This document shows, one piece after another, positions 15,731 to 23,691 of a DNA stretch of 25,890 nt. Position numbers and translations under genes: made by a program. The notes under the pieces were generated by a model, which did not search any database, had not been told where the DNA came from, and saw only the letters and a list, made by a program, of their open reading frames with translations. The DNA is from Promethearchaeota archaeon. GTDB lineage: Archaea > Asgardarchaeota > Lokiarchaeia > Sigynarchaeales > SOKP01. The first letter of the stretch is position 1. Every line of letters begins with the position of its first letter. The DNA lies in the NCBI GenBank assembly GCA_019057775.1, contig JAHLWT010000223.1, forward strand, positions 1 through 25,890. Reading direction: 5' to 3'.

Positions 15731-17080
15731 TTAGGCTTTCTTGTCTTCGACAATAGATGTACCTACGTCAATATCTTTGACAATGCCGACCGCGACTGTA
15801 CATTGAGTTTAAATGAGAAGCTCATTTAAAAGTCCCATGTCGCGGACAGCGAATCGGCCCATCTCTGGAAAATCATTATATTTTTCAAGGCACATTTTTT
15901 TGATCGGCTGTAGTTCAACAATAGCAGATTCGTTTTTCTTGAGAAACTTTGGAGAATCTTCAATAACAGCACCAGTTTTTTGATCAAGCTTCTTTACTAG
16001 ACTTACAAACTTTGCTGCTACTTGAGCTGTGTGTGCGTGAACTACTGGACAATACCCCTGTGCTAAAGCAGTGGGGTGCCAAATCACTATAATTTGTCCT
16101 GTCCATTTTCCGTTTGGGTTAATAACCTTTGGTGGATCACTTGGGTGTCCTAGACAGTCACCCCGACTAGCATCCTCAATTGTAATACCTCGAATACTGA
16201 AACCAATATTATCTCCTGGGATTGCTTGAGGAATCTCTTCATGATGCATTTCAATCGAGCGAATTTCTCCTTCAAAACCAGTGGGCATAATAATAATTTT
16301 ATCTCCTTTCTTTAAGATACCTGTTTCAACCCTTCCAACAGGAACAACACCAGTTCCTTTAATTTGATAAGAATCTTGAATAGGAATTCTTAAAGGTTTG
16401 CCAGTAGGTTTCTCAGGAAGGACGAATTGATCAATCGCTTCAATTATAGTTGGTCCATCATACCAAGCTAATTTATCACTTTTCTTTGACAAATTATCCA
16501 TGGCCATTCCTGATGTTGGGATATAGTTTACATTTTTGAAACCAATACTCTTAAGTAAATCCCCAACTGCTTGTTTACATTCATTAAAGCGCTCTTCAGA
16601 ATAATCATAGACATCAGCTTTATTGATTGCAACAACAAGTTGTTTTACACCTAAAGTTTGTGCTAAATATGCGTGTTCGCGAGTTTGACCATTTGCAGCG
16701 ATTCCAACTTCCATTTCTCCTTTCTTTCCAGAAACTACTAAGATAGCAGCATCCGCTTGTGAAGCTCCTGTGATCATGTTCTTTACAAAATCAGCATGAC
16801 CTGGAGCATCGATGATTGTGAAATATCTTGATTTAGTTTCAAACTTTCTAAAAGCCAAATCAATTGTAATTCCCCGTGCTCTTTCTTCTTTTAGTCTGTC
16901 AAAGACAAAAGCATATGACCATGAATCTCTATCAAATTCCTTTGCAAGTTTCTCCAATTCACGTGCTTCCCTTTCGGAAACAGCACCAGTTTCGATGAGT
17001 AAGGCACCCATCATTGTCGACTTGCCGTGGTCTATGTGACCGATTACTACAAGATTTAAATGTTCTTTTTCAGAAACCAT
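15731..17080 (-). CDS. tuf: Elongation factor 1-alpha (EF-1A), coding region interrupted by a 30-nt intron-like element
   Basis: EF-1A carries aminoacyl-tRNA to the ribosomal A site as a GTP complex. G1 GHIDHGKST (14-22), G3 DAPGHADFV (91-99), G4 NKAD (153-156), and domains 2 and 3 down to GRFAVRDMG (408-416) are canonical. The uninterrupted frame then gives LLNELLI and a TAA at 15809-15811 (423 residues), an abnormal end. The expected tail TVAVGIVKDIDVGTSIVEDK lies further on in the same frame and ends with KA and a TAA at 15731-15733. Removing 15802-15831 joins GGA-C to GT-ACA and yields RDMGRTVAVGIVKD, the standard EF-1A C-terminus, for 439 residues. Exons are thus 17080-15832 and 15801-15731. 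The downstream exon keeps the C-ending codons of this highly expressed gene, so it is not decaying. Confidence 0.93.
15802..15831 (-). other. putative bulge-helix-bulge intron in EF-1A pre-mRNA
   Basis: On the minus strand 15830-15821 (TTTAAATGAG) pairs perfectly with 15817-15808 (CTCATTTAAA) around a CTT loop. Outside it, UGGG (15837-15834) pairs with CUCA (15807-15804) as a 4-bp helix containing one G-U. A 3-nt bulge lies on each strand: ACU at 15833-15831 and AUG at 15803-15801. Beyond this, CCGCGAC (15845-15839) pairs with GUCGCGG (15796-15790). The exon side forms the 5' half of the central helix, as in archaeal tRNA precursors. Cuts after the second base of each bulge release 30 nt and restore the EF-1A frame and consensus. 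The element contains the in-frame TAA. Confidence 0.8.
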
Positions 17081-17393
17081 TTTTAATCAATTTCCTTTAT
17101 TTTTTATGAATTATTGATTTTAATTTTAATATTAAATATAAATTAATTTTTATATAGATGATAATTGTAAATGTCGATGAATTTATATTTTTTACTATTG
17201 TAAATGCTTTTATCTATATATTAAATTTAAAATTTTTAGTCTGTCTTCGAAAAAAGTAAAGAAGATATTCAATTAGATAATGTATTTTTCTCCATTATTA
17301 CTCACTTATTTATATGGAATTTTATAATTATTAAGTTAAAAAACTACTTTTTTAGGGTGGGCACCTCTGAGGAGGGAGATAATCTTTATGATT
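17081..17393. other. gap upstream of EF-1A, holding its promoter and a possible small RNA
   Basis: A/T-rich leader of EF-1A. A minus-strand CTATATAAAAA element at about 17146-17156 is a plausible TATA box for EF-1A. Near the other end a G-rich patch at 17354-17378 stands out. No ORF of significance is seen. Confidence 0.4.
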
Positions 17394-17408
17394 TTATTTT
17401 TTCTTTTT
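17352..17408 (+). ncRNA. possible small RNA (G-rich patch followed by T-run)
   Basis: A TATA-like TTTATAAT at 17321-17328 would place initiation at about 17352. There the sequence changes abruptly to AGGGTGGGCACCTCTGAGGA and GGGAG, followed by a T-rich run at 17391-17408 that could terminate an archaeal transcript. The patch can form small hairpins (GGTG/CACC, CCT/AGG) or a G-quadruplex. A CTGA at 17367-17370 recalls box D, but no proper box C is present. It would be antisense to the 3' end of the neighbouring gene. Tentative. Confidence 0.2.
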
Positions 17409-17861
17409 GGATTTTTCTAAATTGAAAAGATATTCTCCTTTTAAATCCTCATAAAGTTCATCCTTATTTTCTTTTATTATTCGAAAAACCTCATTGATTT
17501 CATCTTGAAAATTTATTACAGTTCCTTGAGAGTCAGAAATATCAACTACAACTTTATCTTGTAGAAACTTTTCAAAAACCAAATCAATATTATGTATGTC
17601 AATATGAGTTTCTTTAAAGAAGTCTAAGAGATGATGTAAGTATACTGCTTTTATATATCCTTTCTTTTTTTTTTTCTTCTCATAAAGATATTTTAATTGC
17701 TGGTAAATTTTAGTCTCGTTAATTTCCTCTAATCTACTGTCTTTTTTTTCATAGAACATCCAATTAAACCCATAATCTATGACTCTATTCACATAATTGG
17801 CAATATTTTTCCTCAATCCGGCTTTTTCAGCCCATTTATTATGAATATACCAATTAGGAAT
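17394..17861 (-). CDS. uncharacterised protein, start codon unusual (ATT?)
   Basis: The product is lysine-rich and soluble, with a run of K at about 62-67 of the extended form and a lysine C-terminus. I do not recognise the family. A TTG at 17816 would give 140 residues. The frame stays open upstream and encodes PNWYIHNKWAEKAG, which reads as ordinary protein and continues smoothly into LRKNIANYVNRVIDYG. It contains no ATG, GTG or TTG. Upstream of an ATT at 17861-17859 lies AAGGTGAT, a strong Shine-Dalgarno with 6-nt spacing, followed by an in-frame TGA. I therefore favour ATT initiation (155 residues), or a sequence error in an ATG. Divergent from aIF2-alpha. Confidence 0.6.
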   Translation of the reverse strand: MPNWYIHNKWAEKAGLRKNIANYVNRVIDYGFNWMFYEKKDSRLEEINETKIYQQLKYLYEKKKKKKGYIKAVYLHHLLDFFKETHIDIHNIDLVFEKFLQDKVVVDISDSQGTVINFQDEINEVFRIIKENKDELYEDLKGEYLFNLEKSKKKK

Positions 17862-17963
17862 TATTAATCACCTTATTATACCTTTATAGTTAAAAGAATA
17901 AAAAAAATAAAAAATAATAGATTATTAAGAAATATAAAGAATTAGAAAACTAAAATTAGTATT

Positions 17964-18785
17964 ATGGTAAAAAGTAGAACCAAATTTCCCCGAGAGGGAG
18001 AGTTTATAGTATGTAAAGTAACAGAAGTACAACACCAATATGTTTATGTGGATCTAATTGATTATGAGGGATTGCCATCAGAAGAATTGGCTAGAGGAAT
18101 GATTCACATCTCAGAGATTAGTTCTCGGTGGATAAAAAACATTCGAAATTTTGTAAGGATAGGACAAAGGCTTGTATTGCGTGTGTTAAGAATAGACCCG
18201 GAAAAAGGTCATATTGATTTATCATTAAGAAGAGTAAATTCTGCTCAGAAAAAAAACAGAATTAAAGAATGGAAATATGCTTTAAAATTTGAGAATTTAT
18301 TACAATTCCTTGTTGAGTCAGAAGATATTGACCTTACTCTTGATCAAGCTTATGAATTAATAGGGTTTCCTGTGCTAGATTTTTTTGATTCTTTTCAGGA
18401 AGCTGTAGAAGGAGCTAAAGAAAATGGGAAAGAATTATTATCTAATTTAGATGGCGTTTCAGAGAAAATTCAAACTACCTTATTAAAAATCATTGATGAA
18501 AACGTAAACATCTCAACTGTAAGCATTTCAGGTAAAATAAAATTATCCTTTAATTCTGAGAACGGTATTGAACTCATTAAAGATTCACTACTCGAGGCTT
18601 TAAAATTAATTGATTCAACAGAAACGAGAAATGTGAGTATTAGTTATATTGCGGCCCCTTTTTACAGGTTAGAAATTGTGTCAAAAGATTATTTAGATGC
18701 AGAGAATATTCTGTCAGATGTTTTAGAGACTATAGAGCAGAAGAGTGGAGGATCTAAAAGATTCTTTGAATTTATTAGGGATTAA
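17964..18785 (+). CDS. eif2a: Translation initiation factor 2 subunit alpha
   Basis: Alpha subunit of archaeal aIF2, which brings initiator tRNA to the small ribosomal subunit. 273 residues. An S1/OB domain at about 10-87 (GEFIVCKVTEVQHQYVYVDL ... GMIHISEIS ... VLRVLRIDPEKGHIDLSLRR) is followed by a helical domain and a C-terminal alpha/beta domain ending in the APFYRLEIVSKDYLDAE segment. SEISSRWIKNI (50-60) aligns with the region of human Ser51, with Ser53 in the corresponding place. nop10 follows after about 23 bases, the standard archaeal pairing. Confidence 0.96.
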   Translation: MVKSRTKFPREGEFIVCKVTEVQHQYVYVDLIDYEGLPSEELARGMIHISEISSRWIKNIRNFVRIGQRLVLRVLRIDPEKGHIDLSLRRVNSAQKKNRIKEWKYALKFENLLQFLVESEDIDLTLDQAYELIGFPVLDFFDSFQEAVEGAKENGKELLSNLDGVSEKIQTTLLKIIDENVNISTVSISGKIKLSFNSENGIELIKDSLLEALKLIDSTETRNVSISYIAAPFYRLEIVSKDYLDAENILSDVLETIEQKSGGSKRFFEFIRD

Positions 18786-18808
18786 TAATAAGCTTGAAGG
18801 TAACATAA

Positions 18809-19000
18809 ATGACAAAATATCTTCAAAAATGTAGGGAATGTAATAAGTACGGATTACATAATACTGAATCTAAGTGTCGCTATTGCGGAGGACGATTAGT
18901 AACCCCTCGACCTCCAAAATTTTCTTTATTAGATAAATATGGAAAATATCGTATGAAATATTTTAAAGAAGAATTTGATAAGAAGTTTAAGCGAGACTAG
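18809..19000 (+). CDS. nop10: H/ACA ribonucleoprotein subunit Nop10
   Basis: 63 residues, the usual archaeal size. The zinc ribbon has C8, C11, C23 and C26 (KCRECNKYGL, KCRYCGG). It is followed by TPRPPKFSLLDKYGKYR, the conserved segment that wraps on Cbf5. It acts in rRNA pseudouridylation guided by H/ACA RNA. Preceded by GAAGGT as a ribosome-binding site. Its stop codon overlaps that of the convergent GINS gene through a shared CTAG at 18997-19000. Confidence 0.95.
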   Translation: MTKYLQKCRECNKYGLHNTESKCRYCGGRLVTPRPPKFSLLDKYGKYRMKYFKEEFDKKFKRD

Positions 19001-19653
19001 GTTATATCTATTTCTTCTGCAAACTTTTCATAAATAAGGATTTTTGCATTTTTAGCAGGGAGATGTGCAATATCTTCTTTTTTAAAAGGACCATAATTTA
19101 TGAGATCAATTCCTACGATTGCTGGAGTTTTTTCCAGAATTCTAATGAGTGTATACTTAAGATTTTTGTCTGATGTCTTAGGTTCGATTAAATCTTCTTG
19201 AGGTATCAGATGAGAAGTTTGAGGAATTTCTGTTATTTCATTTAATTCGGTATTCGTTAACTTAGTTGATTTAGAGTTTTCCTCTTCCTCATATAATGAA
19301 ATAGCTTTTACTTTTTTATATCCTTTTAATGAACTTACAAGATTTTGAAAGAGAAGTTTTTCAGCTTCAATCATTTTATCTAAATCCATTTCTTTTAAAG
19401 ATAACGCTGATTTGATTATTTTTACTTTACGCAACTTCAAAAGATCTTTAAAAAGATATTTAATATTATCCTTATATAAATTAAGTAACTGCTCCTTTAT
19501 AATATCGCTTGAATCATCTCGGTATTCTTTGATTTGTTTAACAAACTTGTTATATTCATTATATAATTCCAGAGTCAACTTTGTTAAGTCGGAGTTTTGA
19601 AACTCTTCAAGCCAGTGATTAAAGAGCTTTTCATAATCTTCTGTTAAATCCAT
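18997..19653 (-). CDS. GINS complex subunit (Gins15/51 type)
   Basis: Replication factor that joins MCM and GAN/RecJ in the archaeal CMG-like helicase. 218 residues. The long helical A domain occupies roughly 1-115, with an acidic Ser/Glu/Thr-rich linker (120-160). The small B domain is C-terminal: YTLIRILEKTPAIVG (167-181), NYGPFKKEDIAHLP (186-199) and AKILIYEKFAEEI. The A-then-B order identifies the 15/51 class. The gene lies 51 bases downstream of priS in the replication cluster. Confidence 0.88.
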   Translation of the reverse strand: MDLTEDYEKLFNHWLEEFQNSDLTKLTLELYNEYNKFVKQIKEYRDDSSDIIKEQLLNLYKDNIKYLFKDLLKLRKVKIIKSALSLKEMDLDKMIEAEKLLFQNLVSSLKGYKKVKAISLYEEEENSKSTKLTNTELNEITEIPQTSHLIPQEDLIEPKTSDKNLKYTLIRILEKTPAIVGIDLINYGPFKKEDIAHLPAKNAKILIYEKFAEEIDIT

Positions 19654-19704
19654 AAAAATCGATAATTACATTATATATTTATTAAGTGAAAATAAAATTT
19701 TAAC

Positions 19705-20985
19705 TTATACCATTTTTGCAACACCTTTACATAATAAAAACACAGCAAAATGGTGTGGTAACTCTATTACCTCTCCTTTCATATAAGGGCCAAAGGTTTC
19801 ACCCTTCAAATTTGTGGCAGGTACTTCAAGTTCCGTAATTTCTAATTTTTGAGTGATCTTCTTTTTACTGAGAAAAACAATAGGATCAAGTCTCTCATTT
19901 CCTTCATCTAAAGGATTAAAATTATCAAGATCATCGGGATATAATTCTTGGACTTTAAACCCTGATTTACCATGTAAAGATCCGGGATATCGAATTAGTC
20001 TATGTATATCAACGCTAACAGGTATATCTACTTCAATTCCGATATCAGCAACTATTGTTTTTAGGAATTTAATCCACGTAATCAATCCAAAACCTTCGAT
20101 AGTCCAAATATTTCTCTCATTTTTCATTAACATTTTTAAAAAGTCATCCTTGTAATTTAAAAAGCTTTTGATAAGATTTTGATTGAAACCAAACCTATTT
20201 TTATTTAAAAGTAGTTCCTTTATTTCGGAATTAGGTTTTCTCAAGAATTCTTCCATTTTCCTTATTATTTTTTGAGCCCAACCAATGTTTTCACCAGAAA
20301 ACCCAAAGATCGTTCCCTGTTTTTCTTGTAAGCCCAAAATATCGAAAGAAATATTCTCTCCAGTAATATAATCAATAATATCTCGCCGTTCTTCACTAGT
20401 TAAGGTTCTTACTTTATCATTCTCAATTTTTAGGTGATATCCCCTATGTCCTGAGAAGGCAATTTTAATTTGCCCTATATCAATACTAAAATCAGGGATC
20501 AAGAATTCATATATTAGCCTTTTAATCTGAGTTTTCGCTTCATTTAAACAATCTTTGCAAATCCATGTTAATGTACTCAGTTTTTGTTTTTTACAACTGG
20601 GGCATTTTTTTGGCATACCTTTTCCACTCTTGCCACATTCTTTACAATGCCAAATATCATGGTCATCTTTACAGGGGGTATAAAAGTGATCTACATCAAT
20701 GTCAATAATCAAATCGCAACCTTGATAGCCTTTACCTTCCATGTCTTGAATTTCTGGTTGTAAATAAAGTGAACCACTACTGTATGCATGTTTGGGAGTG
20801 TTAGTTATAAGATATTTCTTTAAATTTGTAGGTACACTAAATCCAATATGCCTATTCATTATTTGCTTCTCCCATGGAATGAATCCAAATTCTCGCTGCT
20901 CAATAAGGTTAATAATAGGAATTTCGGATTGTTTCTCTCTGTAATATGCTTGAAACAATCGTTTCAAAAAAATATTATCACTCAT
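19705..20985 (-). CDS. priS: DNA primase small (catalytic) subunit PriS
   Basis: Catalytic subunit of the archaeal/eukaryotic primase that makes the RNA primer. 426 residues. The metal-binding motif is DIDVDH (95-100) and the nucleotide-binding motif SGHRGYHLKI (178-187). A VDIHRLIRYPGSLHGKSGFK region (in part) gives the third catalytic acid and His. Between 105 and 146 there are three CxxC pairs (C114/117, C128/131, C143/146), more than a single zinc site needs. Its first 8 bases overlap the end of priL, indicating translational coupling. Confidence 0.96.
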   Translation of the reverse strand: MSDNIFLKRLFQAYYREKQSEIPIINLIEQREFGFIPWEKQIMNRHIGFSVPTNLKKYLITNTPKHAYSSGSLYLQPEIQDMEGKGYQGCDLIIDIDVDHFYTPCKDDHDIWHCKECGKSGKGMPKKCPSCKKQKLSTLTWICKDCLNEAKTQIKRLIYEFLIPDFSIDIGQIKIAFSGHRGYHLKIENDKVRTLTSEERRDIIDYITGENISFDILGLQEKQGTIFGFSGENIGWAQKIIRKMEEFLRKPNSEIKELLLNKNRFGFNQNLIKSFLNYKDDFLKMLMKNERNIWTIEGFGLITWIKFLKTIVADIGIEVDIPVSVDIHRLIRYPGSLHGKSGFKVQELYPDDLDNFNPLDEGNERLDPIVFLSKKKITQKLEITELEVPATNLKGETFGPYMKGEVIELPHHFAVFLLCKGVAKMV

Positions 20986-22156
20986 TTTCTTTTAGGTCCT
21001 GATTTGTTGTTTTATGTTTTTTTCTTGTAGTGCGATATTGCTGTATTCGAACATACGCTAAAGGATGAGCGATTTTTCGTTGTTTTTCTTGTATTTTTGA
21101 ATAGTATCCTTCTAAGCACAATTTGTCTTTATATTTTGATGCCATACATAAAATGTTAGACTTCAAAGTTTGACATGAATATGGAATATATCCTTTTTTC
21201 TTTGCATATTTTACTTGGTAAGCTGTTTTTTCTCTATTAAAATCTGGAAGTGTTGAAAAAACTTCAACTATCATTTCTTCAGGATACTCAAGTGCATTAA
21301 GAAACCATACGATAAATAACCTTTCAGTGTGGATTAGATTCTGTCCTTCCTTGGCTTTGGTTAGTATTTCTTTAATGCAAGGTGGAAGGATTTGACCCAT
21401 GTCTTCCCCTTTCTTAAATTTTATATCAAAAGAATAATCAAATTCTTCCTTTTTATATTCCCATATTGCTGATATTGTATCGTAGATATCCTTAAATTCC
21501 TCAATATTAAATAGATCATTAAATTTACCAAGATTATTGGAATTATGAGACAAAAATTTCAACCGTACATATTCCTGTATTAAACGATTAAGACTTTTTG
21601 GTTGTATATAAACATAACCATCCATTAAAGCATTATTTACCAATTTCCTGTTTTCATCTTTAAGATTAGAGGCGAGTTTTAAATAATCGATGAAATGGAT
21701 CTTAAAATTTGTACTGATTGACTCTTGTTGGCCTTTTAGAACTTTTTTTTTGTAAATGACTGGTTGTTCCTCATATTGAACTTCTAAATTTAAATCCTTA
21801 TATATATAAAATAAATTATATTCGTTTTCCTTATTTAACTCCTTATACGTAGTTTTAGAATATATGTTAGCTACTCGATTAGATATAATTCGATTATCTA
21901 AAATATAAAGTAGTATTCTTAAAAATAAATATAGGTGGATGTTACTTTCATCCCCTTCATAATCCGATATCTCTTCAATATTTTCAAATGCCTGATTGAA
22001 TAAATTCAAAATTTTATTTTTTAAGTCTTGGAAAGATTCAGATGTGCTAATATCTTTAATAAATTCTATAGGATTTTTTGATGCTAAATCAGAATAATAT
22101 TTTATTAATGAGGGAAGCCAAGGATATCTTTTTACTAGGTTAAAAATGTCACTCAT
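20978..22156 (-). CDS. priL: DNA primase large subunit PriL (Fe-S)
   Basis: Regulatory primase subunit with a C-terminal 4Fe-4S domain. 392 residues. The helical N-terminal half is divergent. The cluster cysteines appear to be C260 (ILPPCIKEIL), C328 (YIPYSCQTL), C337 (SNILCMAS) and C347 (DKLCLEGYY), followed by the HPLAYVRIQ segment. Lies between PCNA and priS, the latter overlapping by 8 bases. Confidence 0.93.
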   Translation of the reverse strand: MSDIFNLVKRYPWLPSLIKYYSDLASKNPIEFIKDISTSESFQDLKNKILNLFNQAFENIEEISDYEGDESNIHLYLFLRILLYILDNRIISNRVANIYSKTTYKELNKENEYNLFYIYKDLNLEVQYEEQPVIYKKKVLKGQQESISTNFKIHFIDYLKLASNLKDENRKLVNNALMDGYVYIQPKSLNRLIQEYVRLKFLSHNSNNLGKFNDLFNIEEFKDIYDTISAIWEYKKEEFDYSFDIKFKKGEDMGQILPPCIKEILTKAKEGQNLIHTERLFIVWFLNALEYPEEMIVEVFSTLPDFNREKTAYQVKYAKKKGYIPYSCQTLKSNILCMASKYKDKLCLEGYYSKIQEKQRKIAHPLAYVRIQQYRTTRKKHKTTNQDLKENE

Positions 22157-22317
22157 TATCCTTAAAATTCTTTATTTCTGAGGTTATTTCTTAAATATTA
22201 ACATTAGTCTTAACTTTAATAGATTAAGAGTAAATTAGTTTATTGACAATTTGAATTAAACTATTAACAAACTAATACTTGTTAATTGAACTTATAATTG
22301 ATGGATTTTCGATTATT

Positions 22318-22345
22318 TCATCGTAATTACATCATCGTAATTACA
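22318..22345. repeat. two perfect tandem copies of a 14-bp unit
   Basis: TCATCGTAATTACA occurs twice head to tail, at 22318-22331 and 22332-22345. Each copy holds the palindrome GTAATTAC. The pair sits just beyond the PCNA stop codon, between PCNA and priL. Confidence 0.85.
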
Positions 22346-22353
22346 ATTTACAG

Positions 22354-23166
22354 TTAAAATTCGTCCATATCATCATCATCATCTTCAAATTCAGCTTCTT
22401 CTACTCGCGGAGCTAAGAAATAACTTAATTCGCCACCCTCAAGAAGATTAAAAATCATTTTTAACGGATGATCAGTTTTTAGTGATATCTCGAGTTTCTC
22501 TGTTATAGAGGCTATTTTTAATATCGCTTTTAGAAATGTAAGAGAATATGCTCCATTGCTAGATCCTTCAATAGCAGTCTCAATTAAATCATCTTCACTA
22601 AGGTTATACTCCATTTCACCAATTTGTCCTGTAGAGGTGAAAATAAGACCCTTACCTTCATTTGCAGCGATATTAAGTATTTCAGAATAGATTTCTGCGT
22701 CTTTTATGGCTTCGACTAAAAACCCTGGTTCAATCACCCATTTTGAGGGGTATTCAATTTTTAATAAATTATCCATCGGGATTTCTTCTATTTCTATATC
22801 TAATAATGCCAAGCTAAATGTTCTTGTGCGGGACATTCCTTCTCGTTGCATCTTGATCTTTATTTTTTGATCAGTCTCATTAAAGTTAATTTCGACTGAG
22901 TCATTAGCAGCACTTCTTTTTAAGATCTTATCAAGATCATCTAAGTTTAATCCTACTTTTGATTCTTTATTACATTGGTATTCATCAAAATTCTCTTTTT
23001 TTAACGAAAGTTTAAGCAAACAGATCCGGCTAGGATCCATTGCTGAAATTGTAAACTCTTTAGGAGTTACTCGAAATTCTGTTTCATCAATAATACTGGC
23101 AAGAGTTTCGACTATTCCTTTCAATATCCGACTATTTTCTAATTTTAACGTAAAACTCATATTCAT
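22354..23166 (-). CDS. pcn: Sliding clamp PCNA
   Basis: Trimeric DNA sliding clamp. 270 residues from the first ATG; the second ATG at 23160 (MSFTLKLENS, 268 residues) is the likelier start. Recognisable parts are the N-terminal strand and helix ILKGIVETLASIIDETEFRV, MDPSRICLLKLSL, the interdomain region after ALLDIEIEEIP, and the C-terminal GGELSYFLAPRV, which ends the second domain and binds PIP-box partners. After it comes an acidic tail (EEAEFEDDDDDMDEF) longer than usual. First gene of the minus-strand cluster pcn-priL-priS-GINS. Confidence 0.95.
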   Translation of the reverse strand: MNMSFTLKLENSRILKGIVETLASIIDETEFRVTPKEFTISAMDPSRICLLKLSLKKENFDEYQCNKESKVGLNLDDLDKILKRSAANDSVEINFNETDQKIKIKMQREGMSRTRTFSLALLDIEIEEIPMDNLLKIEYPSKWVIEPGFLVEAIKDAEIYSEILNIAANEGKGLIFTSTGQIGEMEYNLSEDDLIETAIEGSSNGAYSLTFLKAILKIASITEKLEISLKTDHPLKMIFNLLEGGELSYFLAPRVEEAEFEDDDDDMDEF

Positions 23167-23335
23167 TCAGCGCAATTATTTAGTTATAATTAAGATAATA
23201 TAGTTTTTTTCACATTATTAATAATATTTGATATTAGTCTTTTAATAATGACAATTTTAGGTTTTAAATTAATTATTTATACTTATCTTAAATTTTCAAT
23301 TTTGTATTAAATAATATTTTGAGTTTTTAAAAAAA

Positions 23336-23662
23336 ATGTCTGAACAGTATGCTAAGCAAAGGATAGTAAAAGATATCTCCAATAATGATATAAGAATTCA
23401 AGTAACAGGTTATATTAGGAGTCAAATAGATGATGATATTATCATTTTGGATGACAAAACTGGTGAAGTTAGAGTAAATAAAGCCAATATTGATAATTTT
23501 AAGTTTAAGCAAAATGATCTAATTAACGTAATTGGAGATCTGGAATTCCATTCTGATGGAGAAAAAATAATCAACGCTGAAATTGTTCAGGATATGAACA
23601 AATTAAACTTTGAATATTATCAGAAGATATATCAAATGAGAAAAGAACTAGATTCTGATTAA
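23336..23662 (+). CDS. small OB-fold nucleic-acid-binding protein (RPA32/SSB-like)
   Basis: 108 residues. A beta-barrel pattern typical of OB folds: IRIQVTGYIRSQ, DIIILDDKTGEVRV, LINVIGDLEFHSDGEKIINA and EIVQDMNKLN, then a C-terminal helix (EYYQKIYQMRKEL). The order VTGYI...ILDDKTGEV...VIGDL resembles the core of RPA32-type and archaeal small RPA subunits. It is divergent from PCNA and the primase-GINS cluster, which favours a role in single-stranded DNA binding at the fork. Not assigned to a named family with certainty. Confidence 0.75.
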   Translation: MSEQYAKQRIVKDISNNDIRIQVTGYIRSQIDDDIIILDDKTGEVRVNKANIDNFKFKQNDLINVIGDLEFHSDGEKIINAEIVQDMNKLNFEYYQKIYQMRKELDSD

Positions 23663-23691
23663 AAGCATTATCTTTTTTAAATTTCTTTTAC

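Noticed and set aside
15801..15845. EF-1A insertion as a T4 gene 60-type translational bypass site
   Set aside because: A bypass needs a matching take-off and landing codon. The codon before the insert is GGA, and no GGA occurs at the landing side. The BHB fold explains the exact ends much better.
15801..15845. EF-1A insertion as intein, IS or MITE remnant
   Set aside because: Thirty bases are far too short for an intein. There is no target-site duplication and no other copy in the window.
17352..17408. classical box C/D sRNA or SRP RNA in the G-rich patch
   Set aside because: Only a CTGA is seen, with no RTGATGA box C, and none of the conserved SRP RNA loop sequences occurs.
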